A stretch of 64,000 nt of DNA from Tolypothrix sp. PCC 7712 (GTDB lineage: Bacteria > Cyanobacteriota > Cyanobacteriia > Cyanobacteriales > Nostocaceae), in contig NZ_CP063785.1 in the NCBI RefSeq assembly GCF_025860405.1, positions 4,961,390 to 5,025,389 of the forward strand, given 5' to 3'. The notes beneath the pieces were generated by a model that saw only the letters and a list, made by a program, of their open reading frames with translations, ran no database searches and was not told where the DNA came from. The translations under genes and the position numbers were made by a program. Every line of letters starts with the position of its first letter. Within the stretch, counting starts at the first letter, position 1. Shown one piece after another: positions 1 to 7,104 of this stretch.

Positions 1-377
1 ACTTGATCAGATGTTACCAACTTCCTCTGCTCTAAAAGTGCCCAGTTATTTTGCCGCAGAACGCATCCAGGGCGCATACTCGGTTGAGCCACATAAACAT
101 TAAATGGGTTAAGAGTGACGAAAAGTCTCGCGTCCATCACCATAGCGCTGGCTCCATATTGCACACAAATCTCAGGGTTTGGTGCTTTAGTATCAATAAA
201 TTCACGAGAAGCCACGTTAGATGGGGACAAAGTAGTTGTTGAGCTAAAAGCAATGCCAATCCCAATCCCCAAGACAAACACTCCCCCCAAGATTGCTATG
301 GTGGTGAAGTTAAAAAGGGAAGATTGAAATGGAGAAGATTTAGAACTATTACCTGGTCTAGTGGGTGTACGTCTCAT
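1..377 (-). CDS. DUF3172 family membrane-anchored protein (C-terminus cut by window edge)
   Basis: The reverse strand is open from an ATG at 377 to the window edge, giving 125 residues. The N-terminus is polar (MRRTPTRPGN), followed by one hydrophobic segment at about residues 25-47 and then a soluble part containing EICVQYGASAMVMDARLF and NVYVAQPSMRPGCVLR. This is the layout and wording I associate with the cyanobacterial DUF3172 family, small single-pass proteins of unknown function usually near 150-160 residues, so perhaps 30 residues are missing. No strong ribosome binding site precedes the ATG (only AAGGT about 14 nt upstream). The family has no established role. The call rests on recognition of the conserved segment and not on a search. 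Confidence 0.8.
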   Translation of the reverse strand, partial: MRRTPTRPGNSSKSSPFQSSLFNFTTIAILGGVFVLGIGIGIAFSSTTTLSPSNVASREFIDTKAPNPEICVQYGASAMVMDARLFVTLNPFNVYVAQPSMRPGCVLRQNNWALLEQRKLVTSDQ

Positions 378-784
378 TGTCGCTGGTTTACCTTCACGCC
401 TCAGATAGCAGGGAGTTTTTTACAATGTTCTCCCTATTTAAGTATGACGATTATTGCGTGGAATTGCCTCCTAGTTTCTTGACTTTTTACAGCATCAGTT
501 AAAAATATAGGGTGTCAAGGGTGTGGAAAAGCAGAGAGAACAAGGGAAATCAGGAAACAAACTGTAAATTTTTTGTTCTCTGTTCTCTTCGACAAATGCC
601 AAATGGGACTAGATGTAGCTTTCCTGACACAAGGACTAAACGCACACAACACAGTATAGTTGAACAATTCCGCTCATGCTTAGAGGTGAGGCTTCTTAAG
701 AGAATTGCAGAAATGCCAGCAGATTCTAACTTCGTGAGGTACAGATAATTTTAGAGAACATAGCTGTGCCCTGACTCTTGCAGT
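378..784. other. Intergenic stretch with a hairpin, no convincing gene
   Basis: About 400 bases between two reverse-strand genes. It should carry the promoter of the DUF3172 gene. The only structure I see is a 9-bp inverted repeat, AGAGAACAA at 535-543 pairing with TTGTTCTCT at 573-581 across a 29-nt loop. A 78-codon open frame at 512-748 on the forward strand has no recognisable family, no good ribosome binding site and an unusual composition, and I do not call it. Confidence 0.5.
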
Positions 785-2299
785 TCATTTATATGAAATA
801 GGCTGTAATTTTGTAATTATTTGGTCAAAGTTGCGGGTATATACTTTTTGGTTATATTCTTGCCACTGTTGCTCTGATGAGTAAGGGAATAGCGTTAATG
901 TGGCTGCTTGAATATATTCCATAAACGGGCGACGAAGACGCTCATATTTCTCGAAGGCTGTGGCTATCGCTGGCTTGTTATCCCAATCATTTTCTTTGGC
1001 AATATGATTAATTAATGTTGTAACTGCCATAGCATCTTCAAGTCCTTGATTAGCTCCTTGAGCCATAAAAGGAGGCATACCATGTGCTGCATCACCAACT
1101 AAAATAATTCTTCCGGCACTCCAAGCGGGAAAACTTTTCTCAGAAGCAGTGGCACGATGAATGTAATACGGACGTTGCAACATATTTTCTGGAGGAGATA
1201 GCTGCACTAATTGTTTAAGTTCATCAGGATAACCTGCTTTTTCTAACTCTTGCAAAGCTAAGTTAATCAACTCATTACCAGACTTATCCTGCAATGAGTT
1301 TAACGGTACAGGCAGATGTAATAAATAGAGAATGCTTTGCCTGTTAATTAACATCATTCTCGGACACTCACTAAAAGCCTGCTGACTAGCTAAGTCGTAA
1401 TTAGCTACTGTTAAAATTGGTGAGCCTGCAAAAAATTTCTCTTCAAGATGCGATCGCAGTGCTTTTGGTATGTCGGGTATTTCTCTACAATAGATGGCAG
1501 CAAACCCAGAATATTCTGGTTTGGCAAAACTTTGGTAAGCGCTATCTGCATAAAGTAGTCTACGAACTGTAGAATTGATACCGTCTGCGGCAACAACTAT
1601 TTTAGCTCGGAATGATTTTGTAACTGAGTTTTGATAGATGCTGTCTAGATTTTGGGCGAATAAATCGTTATTTTTTTGTCCATCTGCCCAATATGCATAG
1701 GGGTTAGCTTCGACGCTGGCATCAGAAAGACAATCGAGGCGGACACATCCCAATTCTGGCTCATCCACAACATTGATGCAACGATGATTAGGTTTAACTT
1801 GGTCTTCGGGAAGCAGTTTTTTGAGAGTAGTCTGCAAATCATACCAAGAAATGGAAACTCGACCCTCACCATAATTTTTCAACCAAACATCAAAACTCAA
1901 AGAAATTGACCTAACTAGTTTTCCTTGTAGGTTTTTAGAAACCCATTGTTGAGAAGGCTTGGGCGGATTTTTTTCAGAAGCTTCAGTAGTTTGCTCTTTA
2001 TCGGACTGCGGAGAATTAACGAAAGTCAAGCTCGCTGTTTTGACTGCTGCGTAAGCGTTAGGATCTAAATATTTCAAAGCTTTTAAACCATTAGGTAAAA
2101 GATCCACAACCTGGCCAACCTGACGAAAAGCTCGAGCTTGGTCTATAACAAGAATATTTTCAATGCCACATTTACGTAAACCAATGGCAGTTGCTAAACC
2201 AACAGGCCCAGCACCAACTATGACAACATCGTAGATGTTATTGATGAATGTATCTGCGGAATATGCTGTAGATTGGCTTTGTGGAGTATTCATACACAA
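785..2299 (-). CDS. FAD-dependent monooxygenase (PHBH/UbiH-like fold)
   Basis: A 504-residue flavoprotein of the class A aromatic hydroxylase type. The Rossmann ADP-binding motif VVIVGAGPVGLATAIGL lies at about residues 26-42, the DG motif VVAADGINSTVRRLL near 236, and the second FAD motif GDAAHGMPPFMAQGANQG near 400. Such enzymes use NAD(P)H and oxygen to hydroxylate small aromatic or isoprenoid substrates; the substrate cannot be told from sequence. The length, about 100 residues above the family norm, comes partly from a low-complexity insert around residues 90-115 rich in S, E, K and P. The start is either residue 1 or the Met two codons later. It stands alone and is divergent from the ABC permease on its right. 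Confidence 0.8.
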   Translation of the reverse strand: MCMNTPQSQSTAYSADTFINNIYDVVIVGAGPVGLATAIGLRKCGIENILVIDQARAFRQVGQVVDLLPNGLKALKYLDPNAYAAVKTASLTFVNSPQSDKEQTTEASEKNPPKPSQQWVSKNLQGKLVRSISLSFDVWLKNYGEGRVSISWYDLQTTLKKLLPEDQVKPNHRCINVVDEPELGCVRLDCLSDASVEANPYAYWADGQKNNDLFAQNLDSIYQNSVTKSFRAKIVVAADGINSTVRRLLYADSAYQSFAKPEYSGFAAIYCREIPDIPKALRSHLEEKFFAGSPILTVANYDLASQQAFSECPRMMLINRQSILYLLHLPVPLNSLQDKSGNELINLALQELEKAGYPDELKQLVQLSPPENMLQRPYYIHRATASEKSFPAWSAGRIILVGDAAHGMPPFMAQGANQGLEDAMAVTTLINHIAKENDWDNKPAIATAFEKYERLRRPFMEYIQAATLTLFPYSSEQQWQEYNQKVYTRNFDQIITKLQPISYK

Positions 2300-2496
2300 A
2301 TAGTCGATACTAAGCTATCAAGTAACATAGCATTCAGCGAGAAAATTCCAGGCTATATGAATCGACCCTAGTAATACAAATTCTCCAAAATATGGCTATA
2401 CATAGGGAGCAGGGAGAGAAGTTGATGAGCTTGCTAACTATACATGAAGAAATATAAAGTAATAGTTAAAACAAGTTGAATATATAACTATAAAAA

Positions 2497-3324
2497 GTGA
2501 CATCTTCTAGACAGCTAATCAGGGGCAAAGGCTTTAAAATCTCGCAATTACAAATTCTCTTGGCTGATAGCCTGACAATTTTTTGGGGAGATTGGCTTGA
2601 TTTACGGATAAGAATAGTACAAATTGCAGCATCAGGCTTGATATCTCCACTAATATATATTTTAGCCTTTGGCTTAGGCTTAGGGAGTTCAATCCGTCCA
2701 GGCTCAGGAATTGGTGGTAACTATAATAACTACCTAGAATTTATTCTGCCGGGGATGGTAGCGTTATCATCAATGACTATTAGCTTTGGTGGCACCACAT
2801 TTTCAATTTGTGGTGAGAGGTTATTCACTAAAACCTTTGAAGAATTTTTGTTAGTCCCCATACAGCCCATAGCATTGCACATCGGCAAAATGCTAGCAGG
2901 AGTTGTACGGGGATTGATGACTTCTGGCTCTGTAATTTTAGTGGCGCTGCTGTTAACAGGTAACTGGAACTTTTTGCATCCACTTTTTCTGTTGTTACTG
3001 GTACTCAACTGTACCGTGTTTGCAGGGTTAGGGGTAATTGTGGGATTAACTGTGCGATCGCTCGAATCGGTAGGCTTCTACAACAACTTTATAATTATCC
3101 CTATGTCGTTCTTAGGAGCCACCTTCTTTGACCCTGGTACTTTACCAGTTGCCCTCAAAGTTTTAGTTTACCTATTACCCCTAACCTATACCAGCATTGG
3201 ACTACGGGCAATCACCCATTTACCCTTATCCCAATTTCCCTGGTACAGCCTGCCGATATTATCAGTAATTGCGATCGCACTTACTCTTTGGGGTGGCTAT
3301 AAATTTGCTCATTTACAGGATTAG
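2497..3324 (+). CDS. ABC-2 type transporter permease
   Basis: A 275-residue integral membrane protein of the ABC-2 permease family, the group that includes polysaccharide and multidrug exporters such as NodJ. I see about six hydrophobic segments (near 40-60, 85-105, 128-150, 158-180, 190-205 and 250-270) and the typical reentrant wording LPGMVALSSMTISFGG and PMSFLGATFFDPGTLP. The start is a GTG at 2497; an in-frame stop directly upstream (2491-2493) excludes a longer protein. No ATPase gene lies next to it in this window, so its partner must be encoded elsewhere. The substrate is unknown. It is divergent from the FAD monooxygenase. Confidence 0.85.
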   Translation: MTSSRQLIRGKGFKISQLQILLADSLTIFWGDWLDLRIRIVQIAASGLISPLIYILAFGLGLGSSIRPGSGIGGNYNNYLEFILPGMVALSSMTISFGGTTFSICGERLFTKTFEEFLLVPIQPIALHIGKMLAGVVRGLMTSGSVILVALLLTGNWNFLHPLFLLLLVLNCTVFAGLGVIVGLTVRSLESVGFYNNFIIIPMSFLGATFFDPGTLPVALKVLVYLLPLTYTSIGLRAITHLPLSQFPWYSLPILSVIAIALTLWGGYKFAHLQD

Positions 3325-3325
3325 G

Positions 3326-3569
3326 GCATGGGGCATGGGGCATGGGGCATTGGGCATTGGTAGTTGGTAATGGGTAATGGGTAATGGGTAATGGGTAATG
3401 GGTAATGGGTAATGGGTAATGGGTAATGGGTAATGGGTAATGGGTAATGGGTAATGGGTAATGGGTAATGGGTAATGGAGATTTCTCCCTCATCTTCCTC
3501 ATCTCCCTCATCTCCCTCATCTTCCTCATCTCCCTCATCTCCCTCATCTCCCCAATCCCCAATCCCCAA
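3326..3569. repeat. Short tandem repeats: GGGCATG and GGTAATG heptamers, then a 9-bp CTCATCTCC array
   Basis: Three simple arrays sit back to back between converging genes. About 3326-3355 holds GGGCATG-like heptamers, about 3360-3478 holds some sixteen near-perfect GGTAATG heptamers, and about 3481-3553 holds CTCATCTCC/CTCATCTTC nonamers, ending in short CCCCAAT repeats. Heptamer arrays of this kind are known in heterocystous cyanobacteria (STRR sequences). Open frames read through them on both strands but are products of the repeat. Confidence 0.9.
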
Positions 3570-3572
3570 TCC

Positions 3573-4451
3573 CTAACCCCTCCTCTTCTGAATCCCATTG
3601 AGGAACATGGGTACAAATTTCTCCATAAATTCTTGAGGATTGCGTTGCCAAGCTTTTTGGGCTGCTTGGATTCTCACCATTTGTAACTCAGGTGCTAGCA
3701 AAGTCTGCGGTAAGCGTTCCATGAGGTATTGGGGACGTTGCCACACTGGCATCTGATTGGCTAGTTCCACTAAGGTAGCAACTCGGCGCAGTTCTGCACC
3801 GAGAGTAATATCCATGCCGGATTCAAAGGCAGCTTGCTCAATTGCGGCATACTTGCGCTTGGCTAGCTCGACTTTTTGCCGATGTTCTGGACTTTTAGCG
3901 GCTATTTGGGCTAACCAGCGATTACCCCAACGCACGTGTCCGGCTTCTTCTGGCAAGATTTTCTCGATAGTTTCGCGAATTTTAATGTTTTCTTCAGTTT
4001 GTGGTGCTTGTTTTAAAGCATAAATATGAGCCGAGAAATACTCACAGCCCCGCTTCTCGGTAATATTAATTGTGGCTAGGGTAGAAATGACAAAATCTTC
4101 TAGATTGCCCACTGGGTCTTGATTTTCTGAGTCGAGTAACCGTTCAAATTCGTCAATGTAGGAAGAACCTGGTGGTTTGCCAATATCTGCTCCCAAATCG
4201 ACTAACAAATCGGTTAGCCACATTGCATGACGCGCTTCATCAGATATGTGGTGCGACAAATCCTTAATGAATTGCTTTGGCTGTCCGTTGAGAAGTTCAA
4301 TTAGCTCTGTTAAGTCCTTACAACTGCGCTGCTCACTATAACGGTAGCGGTTGAGGATAATTAAATGCAATTCGCGATCGCTTACTACTCTTTTAAGCAC
4401 ATCCCGCGCACTGATTGCGTTCTGAAATTTCCGTGGGTAAATAACGGTCAC
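3573..4451 (-). CDS. Ferritin-like diiron-domain protein
   Basis: An all-helical protein of about 292 residues with ferritin-type metal ligands. Numbering from an upstream TTG at 4472, the motifs are E79-x-x-H82 (DEARHAMW), E144 (RGCEYF) and E176-x-x-H179 (EEAGHVRW), which suggests a carboxylate-bridged diiron centre. The reading frame extends to that TTG, but a GTG at 4451 has GGAG nine bases upstream and is the better start. Diiron proteins of this shape include oxygenases, tRNA hydroxylases (MiaE) and storage proteins; I cannot choose among them. The 3' end abuts the tandem-repeat array at 3326-3569. Confidence 0.75.
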   Translation of the reverse strand: MTVIYPRKFQNAISARDVLKRVVSDRELHLIILNRYRYSEQRSCKDLTELIELLNGQPKQFIKDLSHHISDEARHAMWLTDLLVDLGADIGKPPGSSYIDEFERLLDSENQDPVGNLEDFVISTLATINITEKRGCEYFSAHIYALKQAPQTEENIKIRETIEKILPEEAGHVRWGNRWLAQIAAKSPEHRQKVELAKRKYAAIEQAAFESGMDITLGAELRRVATLVELANQMPVWQRPQYLMERLPQTLLAPELQMVRIQAAQKAWQRNPQEFMEKFVPMFLNGIQKRRG

Positions 4452-4720
4452 GTCGCTTCGCTCCGAATTCAAAAATTAAACTTTAGATGTCAAAAATCTG
4501 CTTGGCTATCGCCTATTCCCTGGTAGTCTGCCAATCCAAAAATGTTAGGTGGAGGTTGGGTAAAGGTTAAAGGGAAAAGGGTAAGGGACAAAAACCTTTC
4601 CCCCGCCAAGTTGCCTTGGCGTACTACTAGTGATGAATCACCAATGCCCCATGACATTTCTCAAATTTCTGATAGTACAACTGTTCAAACATAAATAAGT
4701 GTAACGAATAAATCATCAAT

Positions 4721-4821
4721 CAAGGTGCTCGGTTAAGGATTTTCAAGTTGGAATTTGGTAAGGGGAAAAGGTGAAAGGCCCCTTTTGCCCTTACCCTTTT
4801 ACCCTTAACCGACAAGTATTT
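4721..4821 (+). mobile_element. Family C repeat (degenerate copy)
   Basis: It matches the 126-bp family C element seen intact at 20793-20918 and 62459-62584: TGCTCGGTTAAGGATTTTCAA at the left (one base over the core TIR) and CCTTAACCGACAAGTATT at the right. The outermost bases are mutated and the interior is shortened. No target duplication can be recognised, which fits an old insertion. Confidence 0.75.
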
Positions 4822-4963
4822 GGTGTGGGTTGGGAGACTCTACCAATCTCAAGACCAACCTCTATCTCCAGGGTGTTTCAAGCAGGTGGGGAATGTTGGC
4901 TGTTGGCTGTGGTTCTCATAAACAGCCAAATCATTGTTAACTTTTATTAAAGATAACCATTTT

Positions 4964-4995
4964 GTAACTTTGGTTACAGAATTATTTGTTATATT
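4964..4995 (+). promoter_or_regulatory. Candidate NtcA-type box and -10 element upstream of the 66-aa gene
   Basis: GTAACTTTGGTTAC at 4964-4977 fits the NtcA consensus GTA-N8-TAC and is also a perfect 5-bp inverted repeat. TATATT at 4990-4995 could be a -10 box. The gap of 12 bases is shorter than the roughly 20-24 usual for NtcA-activated promoters and would place the box over the -35 region, which fits repression better than activation. This is inference from spacing only. Confidence 0.4.
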
Positions 4996-5054
4996 AAATA
5001 AAGAAAGAACATTCCATCTATTATCTATACAAAAAACCTAGGGAGGACTTAGTT

Positions 5055-5255
5055 ATGTCTATTCAAGAAAAATCTCGTGCAATCATGGCGCGTCAATACC
5101 AAGAAGTCAAGAAGCGCCAACAATCTATGCTAATGCGTAGCGCACAAGAACTCGGTCTTCCTGAAGAAATGTCTCACTACTGGAACCCCATCCAAGGTAA
5201 GGTAGACCAAGATGCTCGCGCAATTTATGGTAGCAGCCATGCAGGTATGAGTTAG
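5055..5255 (+). CDS. Small conserved-looking 66-aa protein of unknown function
   Basis: A 66-residue basic, helical protein (start MSIQEKSRAIMARQYQEVKK, end SSHAGMS). It is preceded by a strong ribosome binding site (AGGGAGGA, 8-10 bases before ATG) and followed after about 95 bases by a hairpin terminator, so it looks like a well-expressed single-gene unit. I do not recognise a named family. The central part (QSMLMRSAQELGLPEEMSHYW) could form an amphipathic helix followed by a loop; there is no membrane segment, signal peptide or metal motif. A GTA-N8-TAC box lies about 80 bases upstream of the start, hinting at nitrogen control. Confidence 0.8.
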   Translation: MSIQEKSRAIMARQYQEVKKRQQSMLMRSAQELGLPEEMSHYWNPIQGKVDQDARAIYGSSHAGMS

Positions 5256-5349
5256 GCTGTCAAGGTTCTTGTCTGATTGTTGTTGCGTGAGAACTCAATA
5301 GCCAATGAATGCAAAATCAGGTGTCACAAGTTGTAGACACAACTGAAAT

Positions 5350-5373
5350 ACCCCCTTGTTACCAGGGGGTTTT
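5350..5373 (+). terminator. Rho-independent terminator of the 66-aa gene
   Basis: ACCCCCT and AGGGGGT pair across a 7-base loop and are followed by TTT. It lies about 95 bases after the stop codon at 5255 and just before the converging gene at 5396. Confidence 0.75.
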
Positions 5374-5395
5374 GCATGGCTATGATAATTCCGAA

Positions 5396-6202
5396 TTACG
5401 AATTATTTTTATTGGTTTTACATAAGTTCTGAGCGATGTCTAGGCGAATCTGTTGCAATTCTGGAGATGGTTCGGCTACGGAGTAGGCTTGCTGCAAAGC
5501 ATCTGACCATAATTGAAGATTAGCAAAATACTGGGCTTTTGCTAAGGCGATCGCTTCTTTTGTTGCGCCTTTGGTTTGAAGCTGTTGTTCTAGAGTTTGT
5601 ACTTCTGTGGTGATGCGATCGCGTTGTTGCGTCTCCATCACTTGAAATGATACAGAAGGAAAGGGATTGTCACCACGATATACTATCCACTCATAGGTTT
5701 GACCTGGTTGTAGTTTTGCACCAGCGTAAGTTGTACTCTGCTGATTCTCCACAATCGGTTGATTCCACAAATCATCTGTATCGCTACCAGAGGTGCGGAC
5801 TATGATATTTTGGATTTGACCTTGCCAAATAAATAAAGGGCGATCGCTCCAAATTTGGGTAGTTTCATTTGGTATTCCAGGGGAGATGGGACAAAAATTG
5901 TTAGTTCCACGTGCGGCTGAACGTCGGCGTTGACGGTGGAATAAGGTATTAAGATTAAATACATCTTGCCAAGCAGCGATTTGGAAGGTTTCTCTACTGA
6001 ATGCTGTTTCGGGAGAAATTACCACAGCCGGAATACTTATTATGGTTGATGCTGCTGCTAATAATAGGCAAAATTTCACTACTGAAAGCTTATGAGTATT
6101 TTTTGGTTTAGGAGTAAGCTTAGTAATAGCTGAAGTAGCTATGTATGGGTAGATTTTTTCAGTAATTACTAATAAATTAGGTAGCAAATTTCTGTTAGGC
6201 AT
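5396..6202 (-). CDS. Exported protein with a DUF928-like layout, function unknown
   Basis: About 268 residues. A basic N-terminus is followed by a hydrophobic segment at about residues 42-62 that can serve as signal anchor or signal peptide. The middle (about 85-190) is a beta-rich domain with FCPISPG, PLFIWQGQIQ and LQPGQTYEWIVYRGDNPF; the C-terminal 70 residues are helical and TPR-like. The order resembles the exported DUF928-type proteins that cyanobacteria often carry with secretion and CHAT genes, but I am not sure of membership. GTG (6205) and ATG (6202) are adjacent possible starts, with AGGAGG upstream of both. No partner gene lies next to it. Confidence 0.65.
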   Translation of the reverse strand: MPNRNLLPNLLVITEKIYPYIATSAITKLTPKPKNTHKLSVVKFCLLLAAASTIISIPAVVISPETAFSRETFQIAAWQDVFNLNTLFHRQRRRSAARGTNNFCPISPGIPNETTQIWSDRPLFIWQGQIQNIIVRTSGSDTDDLWNQPIVENQQSTTYAGAKLQPGQTYEWIVYRGDNPFPSVSFQVMETQQRDRITTEVQTLEQQLQTKGATKEAIALAKAQYFANLQLWSDALQQAYSVAEPSPELQQIRLDIAQNLCKTNKNNS

Positions 6203-6285
6203 CACAATATTTCCTCCTCAATACAGGTAAATATCAATCCCAAACATTAATCAAGGCAATTCTATTAATTTCTATAGTTACCAGA

Positions 6286-6315
6286 GGTGCGTTAGCGATA
6301 GCGTAACGCACCCTA
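6286..6315. repeat. Dispersed palindrome of the GGTGCGTTA...TAACGCACC type
   Basis: GGTGCGTTAGCGATAGCGTAACGCACC (in two halves: GGTGCGTTA and TAACGCACC) followed by CTAC. Related palindromes lie at 14755-14848 and within 16887-17128. Confidence 0.7.
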
Positions 6316-6326
6316 CTGGACTGACA

Positions 6327-6442
6327 AGACTAAAATGTGGCAATATAATTTTCTTGTGGGGTGGACATGTGGACATCTTGTCCGCCCAGGACGGGCAAGA
6401 TGCCCATCCCACAAGAGTTTGAACAATGCACTATTTTAGTCT
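6327..6442. repeat. 116-bp inverted-repeat element with an inner GTGGGGTGGAC palindrome
   Basis: The ends AGACTAAAAT and ATTTTAGTCT are perfect inverted repeats. Inside lies a long palindrome built from CTTGTGGGGTGGAC, CATCTTGTCCGCCC and their complements. The same inner palindrome occurs at 22849-22908 with different outer ends. No target duplication was recognised. It may be a small mobile element, or a palindrome trapped in an older one. Confidence 0.6.
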
Positions 6443-6700
6443 AGACACGCTACTACCAGCCACCAACAAAATTGAGCATTATAGCTCATAATATCGGTCT
6501 GTATATTGACGTTTAATTCGTTAAAAGTGTGCCCTATTGTTATAAAAATTTAGTAGGATGCGTTAGCAGCGAGAGTACGACATCAGCGCGAAAATCTTTG
6601 GCGCGTTCCTGAGATTTTTTCATAAATAAAATTAGATTCCTAGATTTCTCCTGCTATTGTTAATATGCTTCGGTTCATGGAGAAACATAACAATGTGAAC

Positions 6701-7104
6701 TCAATTTTTAGTAACCTGGAAAGAGCGTAGTACTTCACGATAACAAACAAACCAAAAATAAAGTGTAACATTCAGTCCACTTAATAATTTAGGAGTACCT
6801 TCTAATAAGCTAGGAGTGCCATTACCGCTTAAATGTAGTGAATCAACTGTAATAGCAATAAATAATAAAACTATCCCAGCCGCAAGTATCATGTATGGCG
6901 TTGATTTTATTTCTTTTCTAAAAGCTAGTCCGTAGAAGATGGCAAAAATCGCATATATACATATAGTTACTAGCTTAGGAATACCAAATGATCCAATAAT
7001 TATATGAATGCGATAGATTTCGTTAATTAGGAACCCAGCAGTTAGAATAGCAGAATAAAGAATAAATTTGTTATTTTTATTATTAGGCTTAATTTGATTG
7101 AGTA
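6701..7104 (-). pseudogene. 3' part of a membrane-protein gene split by an IS element
   Basis: Reading from the insertion point, the frame gives 132 residues with about four hydrophobic segments (for example ILYSAILTAGFLINEIY and MILAAGIVLLFIAITV) and a proper stop. Joined to the 5' part at 8960-9175, after removal of the IS and one copy of the 5-bp duplication, the frame is continuous: SFSLL then NQIKPNN. The restored protein would have 204 residues and be a multi-pass membrane protein of unknown function. As it stands the gene is broken. An internal ATG at 6892 could start a 63-residue fragment, but nothing supports its use. Confidence 0.85.
7100..7104. repeat. Target-site duplication GAGTA, left copy (right copy 8960-8964)
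   Basis: GAGTA occurs directly outside both terminal inverted repeats of the insertion sequence at 7105-8959. Deleting the IS and one copy restores the reading frame of the interrupted gene. Confidence 0.9.

Larger units (their letters stand above)
4452..5054. other. Intergenic region upstream of the 66-aa gene, with repeat fragments
   Basis: It contains a short hairpin (GCCAAG...CTTGGCG near 4605-4621), a worn family C repeat at 4721-4821, and the promoter region of the small gene at 5055. No open frame of interest was found. Confidence 0.5.

Noticed and set aside
512..748. 78-codon forward ORF near the left edge
   Set aside because: No ribosome binding site, no recognisable family, overlaps an inverted repeat and a likely promoter region.
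3326..3569. Possible CRISPR array
   Set aside because: Repeats are contiguous without unique spacers. No cas gene is in the window. The other arrays (17151-17390, 40620-40655, 55955-56030) fail for the same reason.
3281..3616. Open frames across the tandem repeats on both strands (111, 82 and 72 codons)
   Set aside because: The peptides (THYPLPITHYPLPI, DEGDEGDEEDEG) are direct readouts of heptamer and nonamer DNA repeats, with no ribosome binding site or family.
6701..6892. 63-codon ORF as a stand-alone membrane protein
   Set aside because: It is the C-terminal end of the interrupted 204-residue frame; the frame continues upstream to the IS without a stop.
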